64,000 nucleotides of DNA, from positions 77,081 to 141,080 of the forward strand of contig SCRI01000058.1 in assembly GCA_004298675.1 (NCBI GenBank). The letters are read 5' to 3'. The stretch comes from a bacterium. Lineage in GTDB: Bacteria; Vulcanimicrobiota; Vulcanimicrobiia; Vulcanimicrobiales; SCRA01. The position numbers and the translations under genes were made by a program. The number at the start of each line of letters is the position of its first letter. Position 1 is the first letter of the stretch. A model generated the notes under the pieces. That model was not told the origin of the DNA, ran no database searches, and saw only the letters and a program-made list of their open reading frames with translations. Shown one piece after another: positions 26,499-34,868 of the stretch.

Positions 26499-27560
26499 AT
26501 GCAGTTCAGCGTTTTCGCTCGCAGAAAGGCGCTTTCGATCGCTGCCGCGCTGGTGGCGACGGCTTTCGGCGCCTCGGTCGCGTTACCGGCACTCGCCGCG
26601 ACGCAGTTGACGGGCGCCGGCTCCTCGTTCGATTATCCGCTCTTCTCGAAGGCCTTCTACGAGTACGGCCAGCATCACAATGACGTCACGGTCAACTACC
26701 AGTCGATTGGGAGCGGCGGCGGCATCCAGCAGTTCACCGCCAAGACGGTCGACTTCGGTGCCAGCGACGTTCCGCTTAATACCGAAGAGTACAAGCGCGC
26801 CGAAGCGGCGGGTGGGAAGGTCTTGCAGATCCCGATCGCGCTGGGCGGCGTTGCGGTGGTCTATAATCTCCCCGGCGTCACGCAGGGATTGCGGCTCTCC
26901 GGTCCGGTGATCGCCGACATCTACTTGGGCAAGATCGCGAAGTGGGATGACGCCGCGATCGCCAAGCTCAATCCGAAGGTGAAGCTTCCGAGTGAGCCGA
27001 TCGTCGTGGTGCATCGCTCCGACGGTTCAGGCACCTCGTACATCTTCACCGATTATCTGTCGAGCGTCTCGCCGGAGTGGAAGAGCAAGGTCGGCGTAGG
27101 CAAGAGCGTGCAGTGGCCGGCGCAGAACAGTGTCGGCGGCAAGGGTAACGAGGGTATTGCGGGCCAGGTGCGGGAAACCGCCGGCGCAATCGGATACGTC
27201 GAGCTGGCGTACGCACTGCAGAACAGCATGACGTATGCGCAGCTTGAAAACTCCGCGCGTGCGTTCGTCTCTCCGACCGTGAACAGCGTGCGCGCCGCCG
27301 CCGCCTCCAAGCCGAACGTCAGCCCGGCCGACTTCTCGATCGTGAACCGTCCGGGAGCTGCATCTTACCCGATCGCCGGGTATTCGTGGGTCATGGTCTT
27401 CGCCAAGCCCTCCGATGCCGCGCGGGGTAAGCAGATCAAGGAGGTGCTCGAGTGGACCGTGACCGCGGGGCAGAGCATCGCGGCATCGCTCGATTACGTT
27501 CCGTTGCCGGCCAACGTGCAGCAGGAGGCGAAGCGGGTCCTCGGCCAAATGCAACTCTAG
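26499..27560 (+). CDS. pstS: phosphate ABC transporter substrate-binding protein
   Basis: A 353-residue PstS. Residues 1-34 are a Sec signal peptide (RRKALSIAAALVATAFGASVALPALAA split around a hydrophobic core) without a lipobox, so it is probably periplasmic. The mature protein starts TQLTGAGSSFDYPLFSKAF; the phosphate-binding residues lie in GAGSSF, GSGGGIQQF, DFGASD and HRSDGSGTSYIF. GGAGGT precedes the ATG. It is the first gene of pstSCAB; phoU is absent. Confidence 0.96.
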   Translation: MQFSVFARRKALSIAAALVATAFGASVALPALAATQLTGAGSSFDYPLFSKAFYEYGQHHNDVTVNYQSIGSGGGIQQFTAKTVDFGASDVPLNTEEYKRAEAAGGKVLQIPIALGGVAVVYNLPGVTQGLRLSGPVIADIYLGKIAKWDDAAIAKLNPKVKLPSEPIVVVHRSDGSGTSYIFTDYLSSVSPEWKSKVGVGKSVQWPAQNSVGGKGNEGIAGQVRETAGAIGYVELAYALQNSMTYAQLENSARAFVSPTVNSVRAAAASKPNVSPADFSIVNRPGAASYPIAGYSWVMVFAKPSDAARGKQIKEVLEWTVTAGQSIAASLDYVPLPANVQQEAKRVLGQMQL

Positions 27561-27596
27561 CCGGGCGCTCGTTCAGATTGACGATCCTTCACGCCG

Positions 27597-27625
27597 GGGG
27601 GTGCGCGTCCACGTGGCGCGCCCCC
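27597..27625 (+). terminator. pstS-pstC intercistronic stem-loop (attenuator)
   Basis: GGGGGTGCGC (27597-27606) can pair with GCGCGCCCCC (27616-27625), 10 pairs with one G-T, across a 9-nt loop. It lies in the 99-nt gap between pstS and pstC. Such a hairpin commonly keeps binding-protein mRNA in excess over the permease genes by attenuation or 3'-end protection. Confidence 0.5.
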
Positions 27626-27659
27626 TCGGCGATGGCCTTTTCGGGAGAACACTGCTGAC

Positions 27660-28598
27660 GTGGGAGAACCCGCCTTCCGGCCGCGATACCGCGTCGGCGA
27701 TCGCCTCTTTGCGTGGGCGCTCAATCTCTCCACGTGGTTCTATGTCGCTCTGATCGTCGGCCTCTTCACCGTGCTGCTTGCCGGTTCGTGGCTGGCGATC
27801 AAATCGTTTGGGCTGCATTTCCTGGTGGCGTCGTCCTGGGATCCGGTGACGGGGCACTTCGGCGCGCTACCGTTCATCTTCGGAACGATCGTCAGCTCGG
27901 TGATCGCCATTGCCATCGCGGCGGTGGTAGGGATCGCGGCGGCCGCCTACTTGGCGGAGTTCGCACCGCCGCTCATAGCCCGCCCGCTGGCGTTCTTGAT
28001 CGAGCTCCTAGCAGCGGTCCCCAGTGTCGTCTACGGCCTCTGGGGACTTTTCGTTTTGGCCCCCGTCATGCGCTCGGCCATCGGCCCGGCCATCCAGTCC
28101 AAACTCGGCTGGCTGCCGCTTTTTAGCGGCCCGATCTACGGCGTTGGCATGCTCACGGCTAGCCTCATTCTCGCGCTGATGATCGTGCCGACCGTGGCGG
28201 CGATCTCGCGCGATTTCATCGAGGGAGTGGCCGTAGACCAGCGCGAGGCGATGCTGGCCTTGGGTGCCACGACCTGGGAGACGGTGCGGCGAGCGGTGCT
28301 GCCGGCGGCACGTCCGGGCATCTTCGGCGCCTGCGTGCTGGCGTTAGGCCGCGCGCTCGGTGAGACGATCGCCACGACGATGGTGATCGGCAACCGTCCT
28401 GCGATCTCGGCCTCGCTCTTCGCCCCGGGCTATACGCTAGCGAGCGTCATCGCCAACGAGTTCACGGAGGCGACGACGCAGGTCTACATCAGCACGCTCA
28501 TCGGCTTGGGCTTGCTCCTCTTCGTGATCAGCATCGTCGTGAACGCGGCGGCGCGCATCCTGATGCACACCGTGCTGCGCAACGTCGAGGAACGCTGA
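27660..28598 (+). CDS. pstC: phosphate ABC transporter permease PstC
   Basis: A 312-residue inner-membrane permease with about six helices. The PstC features are an N-terminal helix WFYVALIVGLFTVLLAGSWLAI, LPFIFGTIVSSVIAIAIAA, IELLAAVPSVVYGLWG and the coupling loop VDQREAMLALGATTWETVRRAVLPAARPGI. It starts with GTG at 27660. Its stop codon overlaps the ATG of pstA by one base, so translation is coupled. Confidence 0.95.
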   Translation: MGEPAFRPRYRVGDRLFAWALNLSTWFYVALIVGLFTVLLAGSWLAIKSFGLHFLVASSWDPVTGHFGALPFIFGTIVSSVIAIAIAAVVGIAAAAYLAEFAPPLIARPLAFLIELLAAVPSVVYGLWGLFVLAPVMRSAIGPAIQSKLGWLPLFSGPIYGVGMLTASLILALMIVPTVAAISRDFIEGVAVDQREAMLALGATTWETVRRAVLPAARPGIFGACVLALGRALGETIATTMVIGNRPAISASLFAPGYTLASVIANEFTEATTQVYISTLIGLGLLLFVISIVVNAAARILMHTVLRNVEER

Positions 28599-29458
28599 TG
28601 GCCGACGTGATCGCCGTCCGCCGCACCATGCAGATGCGCCGCGTGCGCAGCGGGGTGAGCGTTTTTCTTACCGCGTTGTGCGCCGGAAGTGCCGCAGCCG
28701 CGCTGCTCTTGATCCTGGGCTACGTCGTGCACGCGGGTATCGCTTCGATCGGCCTGCCGTTTCTCACCCAGGTCCCGCATCCCGTTGGGATTCCTGGCGG
28801 CGGCGTCGCCAACGCCATCGTCGGAACCGGTATCACCGTCGCCATCTCGGTCGTGATGGCAACCCCGCTCGGGGTGCTCACGGGCGTCTACCTCGCGATC
28901 TACGGACGCGGCGCGGCGGCTTCGTCCATACGCTTCCTCTCGGACGTACTGGCTGGTGTGCCCAGCATCGCCATCGGCCTCTTCGCCTACGTGGTACTGG
29001 TGGCGCCGTTCAAACATTTCTCGGCGATTTCGGGTGCCTTCGCCTTTGCCGTGCTGATGCTGCCGGTGATCATTCGAACCACGGAAGAGGCGATCCGCAG
29101 CGTGCCGATCGCGATCCGCGAGGGGGCGCTCGCGCTCGGGCTGCCGATCTACGCGACCACCTTGCGCGTGGTGATCCCCGCCGCGCGCGCCGCTATCATC
29201 ACGGGCTTGCTGCTGTCGATTGCGCGCGTCACCGGTGAGACCGCGCCGCTGCTCTTCACGGCGTTCGGCAGCCAGTTCTGGGAGTTCAATCCCGCCAATC
29301 CGATGGCTCAGCTACCATTGCAGATCTTCAACTATGCCATCTCGCCGTATCCTGAATGGCACCAGCAGGCGTGGGGCGGCGCGCTGATTCTCATCGTGGT
29401 GGTACTGTTCCTCAACATCCTGGCGCGCGCGGCATTGCGAAGCCGAGCGAGCCGTTAG
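28598..29458 (+). CDS. pstA: phosphate ABC transporter permease PstA
   Basis: A 286-residue second permease. It has [44 protein letters not shown], the coupling loop [29 protein letters not shown] and the PstA-type end [24 protein letters not shown]. It overlaps pstC by 1 nt and is 14 nt before pstB. PstC and PstA form the membrane channel. Confidence 0.95.
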   Translation: MADVIAVRRTMQMRRVRSGVSVFLTALCAGSAAAALLLILGYVVHAGIASIGLPFLTQVPHPVGIPGGGVANAIVGTGITVAISVVMATPLGVLTGVYLAIYGRGAAASSIRFLSDVLAGVPSIAIGLFAYVVLVAPFKHFSAISGAFAFAVLMLPVIIRTTEEAIRSVPIAIREGALALGLPIYATTLRVVIPAARAAIITGLLLSIARVTGETAPLLFTAFGSQFWEFNPANPMAQLPLQIFNYAISPYPEWHQQAWGGALILIVVVLFLNILARAALRSRASR

Positions 29459-29472
29459 AGCGAAGGTTAGAG

Positions 29473-30312
29473 ATGCCGATATCGGCCGACGTATTCACCG
29501 CCACGGCGCGTGGCAAACGCAGCGGCGAGGGGCCCAGCAAGGTGCAGCTTTCGGTGCGTTCGTTAAGCGCGCACTACGGCAAACGCCTGGCGATCCGTAA
29601 CGTGTCGCTCGACTTCAAGCCGCGTACCGTCACCGCACTCATCGGACCTTCGGGCTGCGGCAAAACCACGTTGCTGCGCTGCCTCAACCGCATTCACGAA
29701 GTGACGCGTGGCGCTTCGGTCAGCGGCGTGGTGGAGCTCGAGGGACAGGATATCTATGCGCCCGGCGTCGATCCGGTGGCCGTGCGCCGGCGCGTCGGCA
29801 TGGTCTTCCAGCGTCCCAATCCGTTCCCCACGATGTCGATTCTCGATAACGTCGTGGCCGGGCTGAGGCTGGTGGGTGAGTGCCGCTCGCGCGGCGAGAA
29901 GCTGGAGGTGGCGGAGCGCACGCTGCGTCTGGCGGCCCTCTGGGACGAAGTGAAGGACAAGCTCGACCGCTCAGGCCTCTCGCTGTCGGGGGGGCAGCAG
30001 CAGCGGTTATGCATCGCGCGCGCGCTGGCTACCGAACCGGAGGTCCTGCTGATGGACGAGCCGGCCTCGGCTCTCGACCCCATCTCGACCGCCAAGATCG
30101 AAGACTTGATGTCGACCCTGGCCGAGCGCTATACGATCATCGTCGTCACGCACAACATGCAGCAGGCGGCGCGCGTCTCGCAGGAGACCGCCTTCATGCT
30201 CGCCGGCGAGGATGGGGTGGGCGAGCTGGTCGAGTTCGGGCCCACCACCGAGCTCTTCACGCGCCCCAAAGACCGCCGCACTGAGGACTATATTACCGGG
30301 CGGTTTGGTTAG
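29473..30312 (+). CDS. pstB: phosphate ABC transporter ATP-binding protein
   Basis: A 279-residue ATPase. Walker A is GPSGCGKTT, the Q-loop segment is VFQRPNPFP (the FQ-x-PNPFP form is typical of PstB), the signature is LSGGQQQR, Walker B is [12 protein letters not shown] and the switch is VVTHNMQQA. The ATG at 29473 follows AAGGTTAGAG. The frame is open further upstream inside pstA, but that is not conserved. It is the last gene of the operon, closed by a strong hairpin. Confidence 0.96.
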   Translation: MPISADVFTATARGKRSGEGPSKVQLSVRSLSAHYGKRLAIRNVSLDFKPRTVTALIGPSGCGKTTLLRCLNRIHEVTRGASVSGVVELEGQDIYAPGVDPVAVRRRVGMVFQRPNPFPTMSILDNVVAGLRLVGECRSRGEKLEVAERTLRLAALWDEVKDKLDRSGLSLSGGQQQRLCIARALATEPEVLLMDEPASALDPISTAKIEDLMSTLAERYTIIVVTHNMQQAARVSQETAFMLAGEDGVGELVEFGPTTELFTRPKDRRTEDYITGRFG

Positions 30313-30321
30313 CGTGAGTGG

Positions 30322-30361
30322 GGAGAGTAAAAGGGGGCCTTTCGGCCCCCTTTTACTCTCC
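30322..30361. terminator. strong, possibly bidirectional terminator after pstB
   Basis: A perfect 18-bp stem with a TTTC loop (30340-30343). The arms contain an A4 run on the left and a T4 run on the right, so a U-tract forms in both directions. It lies 9 nt after pstB and between convergent genes. Confidence 0.88.
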
Positions 30362-30550
30362 GTAGTTGTCGTCGAGCGGCTGCTCGTACAGCGGCCGCAT
30401 CTCTTCCTCTCGTCCCATGCTTCCCTTTCCGCGAACTCTGCCAACGGATCGCCTGGGACTATCGTAACGGAATCGCCTCGGTTGAGAATATGGACTAATG
30501 TGACGGCTGCGGCACACCCGGCTCTGTCATCCGGCTAACGAAGTGCCTCG

Positions 30551-32116
30551 TCATTTCGCCACCTGGCCCACGTGCTCGCGCAGGAGGTGCTTCTGTACCT
30601 TGCCGCTAGCGGTCATCGGCAGCGCGTCGAGGAAGACGACGCGATCGGGGACCTTGTAATCGGCCAAGCGTGCGCGCACGTGGGCGCGCAGCTCCTCCGA
30701 GGCGGCCTCCGCATCCGCCACCGCTGCAGCGGGCACGATAGCGGCGACACTGCGCTCGCCGAGCACCCGGTCCTCCACGCCGACGACGGCCGCTTGGCGC
30801 ACCAGCGGGTGCGCGTAGAGCAGGCTCTCCACCTCGGCGGGATAGATCTTGTAGCCGCCGCGTACGATCATCTCTTTCTTGCGGCCGACGATGCGCACGT
30901 AGCCGCCCGCGTCGATGGTGGCAAGGTCCCCCGTCTTGAACCAGCCTTCGGCGTCGAGAACCTCCTCCGTCTGCGCGGGCTTGTTCCAGTAGCCCTTCAT
31001 GATGCCGTAGCCGCGGCACTCCAGCTCGCCGACCTCGCCCGGGCCGGCCAGCGCGCCGTCCACGTCGCGGCGAATGCGGACCTCTGCGCCGGGCAGAGGA
31101 CGCCCCACGGTCTGCGAGCGCGTGACGTCGTCGTCGTCGAACGACGTGGCCGTGAGCGTGGGCGAGGTCTCCGTGAGACCGTAGGCGATGAGCACATTGC
31201 AGCCCAGCTCGGTACGGATGCGCCGCACGACGTCGACAGGGCAGGGGGCTCCGGCGATGTAGCCGGTGCGTAACGGCGAGAGATCCAGCTCGTGCAGCTT
31301 GGGGCTGGCCAGCTCCAGCACGAACATCGTCGGCACGCCGTGGTGTACGGTAACGCGCTCGCGCGCGCAGAGTTCGAGCGCGGCGTCGGCCTTGAACGTC
31401 TCCATCAGGACGACGCGCGCCCCCAGCTGGGCGGCCGTGAGGATGCTCGGGCAGATGCCGAAGATGTGGTAGAGCGGTACCGCCACCAAAAAGACGTCTT
31501 GTGGCGTGCAGGCCAACGATTCGGCCGTCTTGCGGGCGGTTACCACGAGGTTGCGGTGCGTGAGCATCGCACCCTTGGGCAGGCCCGTGGTTCCCGAGGT
31601 GTAGACGATCGCGAAGACGTCGTCCGGCGTGGCCGCAGCCGGCGTGAACGCGCCGCCGTTGCCGGTGGTCATGCCAGTCCAGTCCGCCGCTTCGGCGCTT
31701 TCCGTGGTATCGGCCGCGAGCACGCGCAGGCGTAAGGCGGGAAGCTCGGAGCGCAAGGCTTGGACGATAGCGCCGTAGTCGGCGTCGCCAGCCGCCTCCA
31801 TGTGGAAGAGCGCGGCTGCCCCGGAGTCGGCGAGGATCGCACGCAGATCGTCGCGCCGCAGCCGCGGGTTGATCGGGACGAGCGCGTAGCCGCCCAAGGC
31901 GCAGGCCCAGTAGACAATGCAGAAAGACGGGCGGTTCGGGAGGATGCAGGCGACGCGCTCGCCCGGCGCCAGCCCCTGGTTACGCAGGTGCGCGGCCAGT
32001 GCCGTGGCTCGCTCGTGGAGTTGGCGCCAGGTGACGCGCTCCGCTCCAGACACGAGCGCCGTGGCCTCCGGCAGCGCCGCGCGGTTGTGCTCTAGGATCT
32101 GCGCTAGCGTCTCCAT
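30551..32116 (-). CDS. AMP-forming acyl-CoA synthetase (long-chain fatty acid--CoA ligase type)
   Basis: A 521-residue ANL-superfamily enzyme that adenylates a carboxylic acid and transfers it to CoA. A3 motif: VYTSGTTGLPKGAMLTH; A5: IAYGLTETSPT; A8: WFKTGDLATIDAGGYVRIVGRKKEMI; the A10 lysine is in TASGKVQKHLLR. The acid cannot be read from sequence; medium/long-chain or aryl acids are possible. The ATG at 32116 has AAGGGGGA upstream. It is divergent from the SDR gene by 65 bp. Confidence 0.92.
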   Translation of the reverse strand: METLAQILEHNRAALPEATALVSGAERVTWRQLHERATALAAHLRNQGLAPGERVACILPNRPSFCIVYWACALGGYALVPINPRLRRDDLRAILADSGAAALFHMEAAGDADYGAIVQALRSELPALRLRVLAADTTESAEAADWTGMTTGNGGAFTPAAATPDDVFAIVYTSGTTGLPKGAMLTHRNLVVTARKTAESLACTPQDVFLVAVPLYHIFGICPSILTAAQLGARVVLMETFKADAALELCARERVTVHHGVPTMFVLELASPKLHELDLSPLRTGYIAGAPCPVDVVRRIRTELGCNVLIAYGLTETSPTLTATSFDDDDVTRSQTVGRPLPGAEVRIRRDVDGALAGPGEVGELECRGYGIMKGYWNKPAQTEEVLDAEGWFKTGDLATIDAGGYVRIVGRKKEMIVRGGYKIYPAEVESLLYAHPLVRQAAVVGVEDRVLGERSVAAIVPAAAVADAEAASEELRAHVRARLADYKVPDRVVFLDALPMTASGKVQKHLLREHVGQVAK

Positions 32117-32181
32117 GTGCGTTCCCCCTTCGCGCAACGTTCGCAGGGACGGTGTGGCGCGCCCTGCGAACCTCAGCGGCC

Positions 32182-32940
32182 ATGAGCCTCCCTCGCATCG
32201 CATTGGTGACTGGGGCCGCCTCCGGCCTCGCGCGCGGCGTGTGCATCGACCTCGCGGCGCACGGCTATCGCGTAGCGATCAACTATCGTTCGAGCGTGGA
32301 AGCCGCGCGCGAGACGCTAGCGCGGGCGCAGGCCGCTCGCGCCGACGATCATGCGCTCTTCCAAGCCGACGTCTCCCAGCCCGATCAGGCCGAGAGCCTA
32401 GTGCGCGCCGTCGAAGCGCGCTACGGTCGCGTCGACGTCTTGGTGAATGCGGCGGGCGACATTGTCGTCAAGCCGTTCGAGAGCACCGTGCTCGAGAACT
32501 ATCGCGCCATGATCGACGGCAACCTCACGAGCGCCTTTGCCTGCACGCGCGCGGCGCTCCCCGGCATGATCGCGCGGCGCTTTGGGCGCATCATTTTCTT
32601 CGGCATGAACGGTAGCAGTGTCACGTTGGCAGCCAGGCACATGTCGGTCTACGCCGCGGCCAAGGCGGGCGTCGTTGCGCTCGCAAAATGTATCGCCATC
32701 GAAGCCGCGCCGTTCAACGTCACCTGCAACGTGGTCGAGCCGGGCGACATCCGCGAAGGCAAGAACCTCGACATCGCGGCCGCGGCCCAGTTGGCCAAAC
32801 CCAAGAATCCAACGCTTCACGCCGGCTCGTGGCAGGACATCGCGTATGCCATACGCTGTCTGGTGGGCGACGAGTCCGGCTACCTCACGGCCCAGGTGCT
32901 GGCCGTGAGCGGCGGCCTGCAGGAACCCTACGAAGCGTGA
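32182..32940 (+). CDS. short-chain dehydrogenase/reductase (FabG-like)
   Basis: A 252-residue classical SDR. It has the cofactor motif VTGAASGLARG (residues 9-19), DVLVNAAG, catalytic Ser145/146, Tyr157 and Lys161 (SVYAAAKAG), and a C-terminal VLAVSGGLQEPYEA. The spacing is that of 3-oxoacyl-ACP reductase-like enzymes, but no substrate is implied. Its stop overlaps the start of the GT39-like gene (GTGA), so the two are translated together. Confidence 0.93.
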   Translation: MSLPRIALVTGAASGLARGVCIDLAAHGYRVAINYRSSVEAARETLARAQAARADDHALFQADVSQPDQAESLVRAVEARYGRVDVLVNAAGDIVVKPFESTVLENYRAMIDGNLTSAFACTRAALPGMIARRFGRIIFFGMNGSSVTLAARHMSVYAAAKAGVVALAKCIAIEAAPFNVTCNVVEPGDIREGKNLDIAAAAQLAKPKNPTLHAGSWQDIAYAIRCLVGDESGYLTAQVLAVSGGLQEPYEA

Positions 32941-34430
32941 GCAGCCGCGCGGCGGCGGCACGCTGGGAGGTGGCGGCTTGGGGCGCTGTCGCGCTCATCT
33001 TCGCGGCCCGCGTGGTAGGCGCGTTCACCATCCCCTTGACGGGCGACGAGGCCTACTACTGGGAGTGGAGCCTGCGCCCCGCCGGCGCCTACTACGATCA
33101 TCCGGCGGGCGTCGCGATGGTCATCGCGCTCTTCGATCACGGTCTGCGCAGCGCGGCGCTCGTGCGCGTGGGCTTCTTGGCGTGCGGACTCGGTGCCACG
33201 CTGGCTCTGGCCGATTTCTCGGCGCAGATCGCGCACGACCGGCGCGCCGGCGCCGCCGCGGCGCTGCTGCTCAATCTGGCACCGCTGCTCACCGTCGGTG
33301 TGGGCGTCGCCTCACCTGATGCACCGTATTTGCTTTTTTGGTGCGCCTCACTCGCGCTCGGTAAGCGCGCCTTCGAGCGCGGCGGCTGGTGGTGGATGCT
33401 CTTCGGATTCGCGCTGGCGGGCGCGGTGGAGAGCAGGCTCTTGGGCTTTGCGTTCGCCGCCGGCGCCGGCGTGGCCGCACTGATGCAGCGGCGCGCGGAG
33501 GGCGCGCTCGCGCGCTGGTGGTGGGCGGCACCCGTGGCCTTCGCGGTGGGGCTGCTCCCGCTGCTGCTGTGGAACGGAACGCACCACTGGCAGACGTTTG
33601 CGTTCGCGCTCGTGGGCCGCCACGTCGACGAAGGCCTCTCGCTTGCGCGGGTACTCGGCTTTCTTGCGCTGGCGGTGCTCGTCTTGGGTCCAGGCTGCGC
33701 GTTCGCCGCGGCGTGGGCCGCCGCGAAGGTACTGCGCGTGCGTACGGCTTGGAGCCGTCTGGCGGCCTGGAGCGCCTTGCCGATGGTAGTGCTGCTGGCT
33801 GCCCTAGCGCTGCGCGAGCGCGTGGAGATCTACTGGCTCTACGGCCCCTTCGCGACGCTGATCGGCGTGGCCGGTGCCCTGGCGGTGAAGGAGCACTGGG
33901 GACGCGTGCGCTGGAGTTGGACGATCGTGTCCTCCGCACTGCTCTTGACGCCGCTGCTGACGGTGCTGGTCGCGCCTTCGCTGACCGTTGCGGCGGCGCT
34001 GCACAGCGTCGGCCGCGATCTGCGCCACAATGGCCCCTTCGAGATCTTCAGCTATCCCATGCTCGCGCGTGACGTTGCACAGCGCGCCCATAGCAGCGGA
34101 CTCGTGGTAACGGACGGTTACGGCCTCTCCAGCTTGTTGGACTTCTATGGGGGCGTCCCGCCCGTCGTCATCGGTTACGATCGCCAGGGGCGTCAGGCGC
34201 GCACGTGGTTCGACCGCGACGCCGCGCCACGTGAGATCCTCTTCGTGGATAAGGAGGCGCTCGCCACGCGCAGCGACTTCGTCCGGCAGTTTGCACGCGC
34301 CTGCGGCAGGACGCTCGATGCTGGTACGCTCGTTTACGACTATCGGGGCGCCCCCGCACGTACGTACTATCTCACGCGCTGCCTCGACCCGCGCCCCGGC
34401 GCATTGCGCATGCTGCTCTGGGAGGGCTGA
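32937..34430 (+). CDS. GT39/ArnT-like membrane glycosyltransferase
   Basis: A 497-residue GT-C fold membrane protein with about eleven hydrophobic helices. The first periplasmic loop has the catalytic acidic pair (Asp37-Glu38 in TGDEAYYWEWS) and YYDHPAGVAMVIALF, both typical of ArnT/PMT-family lipid-linked sugar transferases. A C-terminal soluble region (SYPMLARDVAQRAHSSGLVV) follows. It probably moves a sugar from a polyprenyl-phosphate to a glycan or protein outside the membrane. The start is the GTG at 32937, overlapping the SDR stop. Confidence 0.9.
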   Translation: MSSRAAAARWEVAAWGAVALIFAARVVGAFTIPLTGDEAYYWEWSLRPAGAYYDHPAGVAMVIALFDHGLRSAALVRVGFLACGLGATLALADFSAQIAHDRRAGAAAALLLNLAPLLTVGVGVASPDAPYLLFWCASLALGKRAFERGGWWWMLFGFALAGAVESRLLGFAFAAGAGVAALMQRRAEGALARWWWAAPVAFAVGLLPLLLWNGTHHWQTFAFALVGRHVDEGLSLARVLGFLALAVLVLGPGCAFAAAWAAAKVLRVRTAWSRLAAWSALPMVVLLAALALRERVEIYWLYGPFATLIGVAGALAVKEHWGRVRWSWTIVSSALLLTPLLTVLVAPSLTVAAALHSVGRDLRHNGPFEIFSYPMLARDVAQRAHSSGLVVTDGYGLSSLLDFYGGVPPVVIGYDRQGRQARTWFDRDAAPREILFVDKEALATRSDFVRQFARACGRTLDAGTLVYDYRGAPARTYYLTRCLDPRPGALRMLLWEG

Positions 34431-34478
34431 TCGCGCCATACCCGAGGGAGCGGTGGCGCCGGCTGCGAACGTCAGCGC

Positions 34479-34868
34479 ATGTCACGCTACCTGCACACGT
34501 CGATCTTCGTCAACGACATGGCGGCGACGATCGAGTTCTACACGCAGCGGCTCGGCCTGACGCTGCTGAGCGGTCCCATCCATTATCCCGGGAATGCCGA
34601 TATGGCATTCGTCGGTGCCGATTGGAACGCGTACATCGAGTTGGTCTACGATCTCGAAGAGCATCCGCCGTACGCGCTAGGCAACCGCTACGAGCACTTG
34701 GCACTCGAGGTCGACGGCGATCTGCGCGCGCTCTGCGAACGTTTGCGCGAAGCAGGCGTGAAGATCCTCAGCGCGCCCAAGAAGTCGCCGGGCGGAACGC
34801 GCTGGATCGCGTTCGTCGAAGATCCCAACGGTATTCCGGTCGAGTTGCTCGAGCCCAAGCCGCGCTGA
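34479..34868 (+). CDS. VOC-family protein, glyoxalase I-like
   Basis: A 129-residue two-module VOC protein. Candidate metal ligands sit at His6, Glu54, His73 and about Glu123, spaced almost as in glyoxalase I (His5, Glu56, His74, Glu122). This makes a lactoylglutathione-lyase-type or related bacillithiol/thiol enzyme plausible. DMAATIEFYTQRLGL and FVEDPNGIPVELLEP are VOC signatures. Its 3' 181 bp are antisense to the open 3' end of the chemoreceptor gene. Confidence 0.88.
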   Translation: MSRYLHTSIFVNDMAATIEFYTQRLGLTLLSGPIHYPGNADMAFVGADWNAYIELVYDLEEHPPYALGNRYEHLALEVDGDLRALCERLREAGVKILSAPKKSPGGTRWIAFVEDPNGIPVELLEPKPR

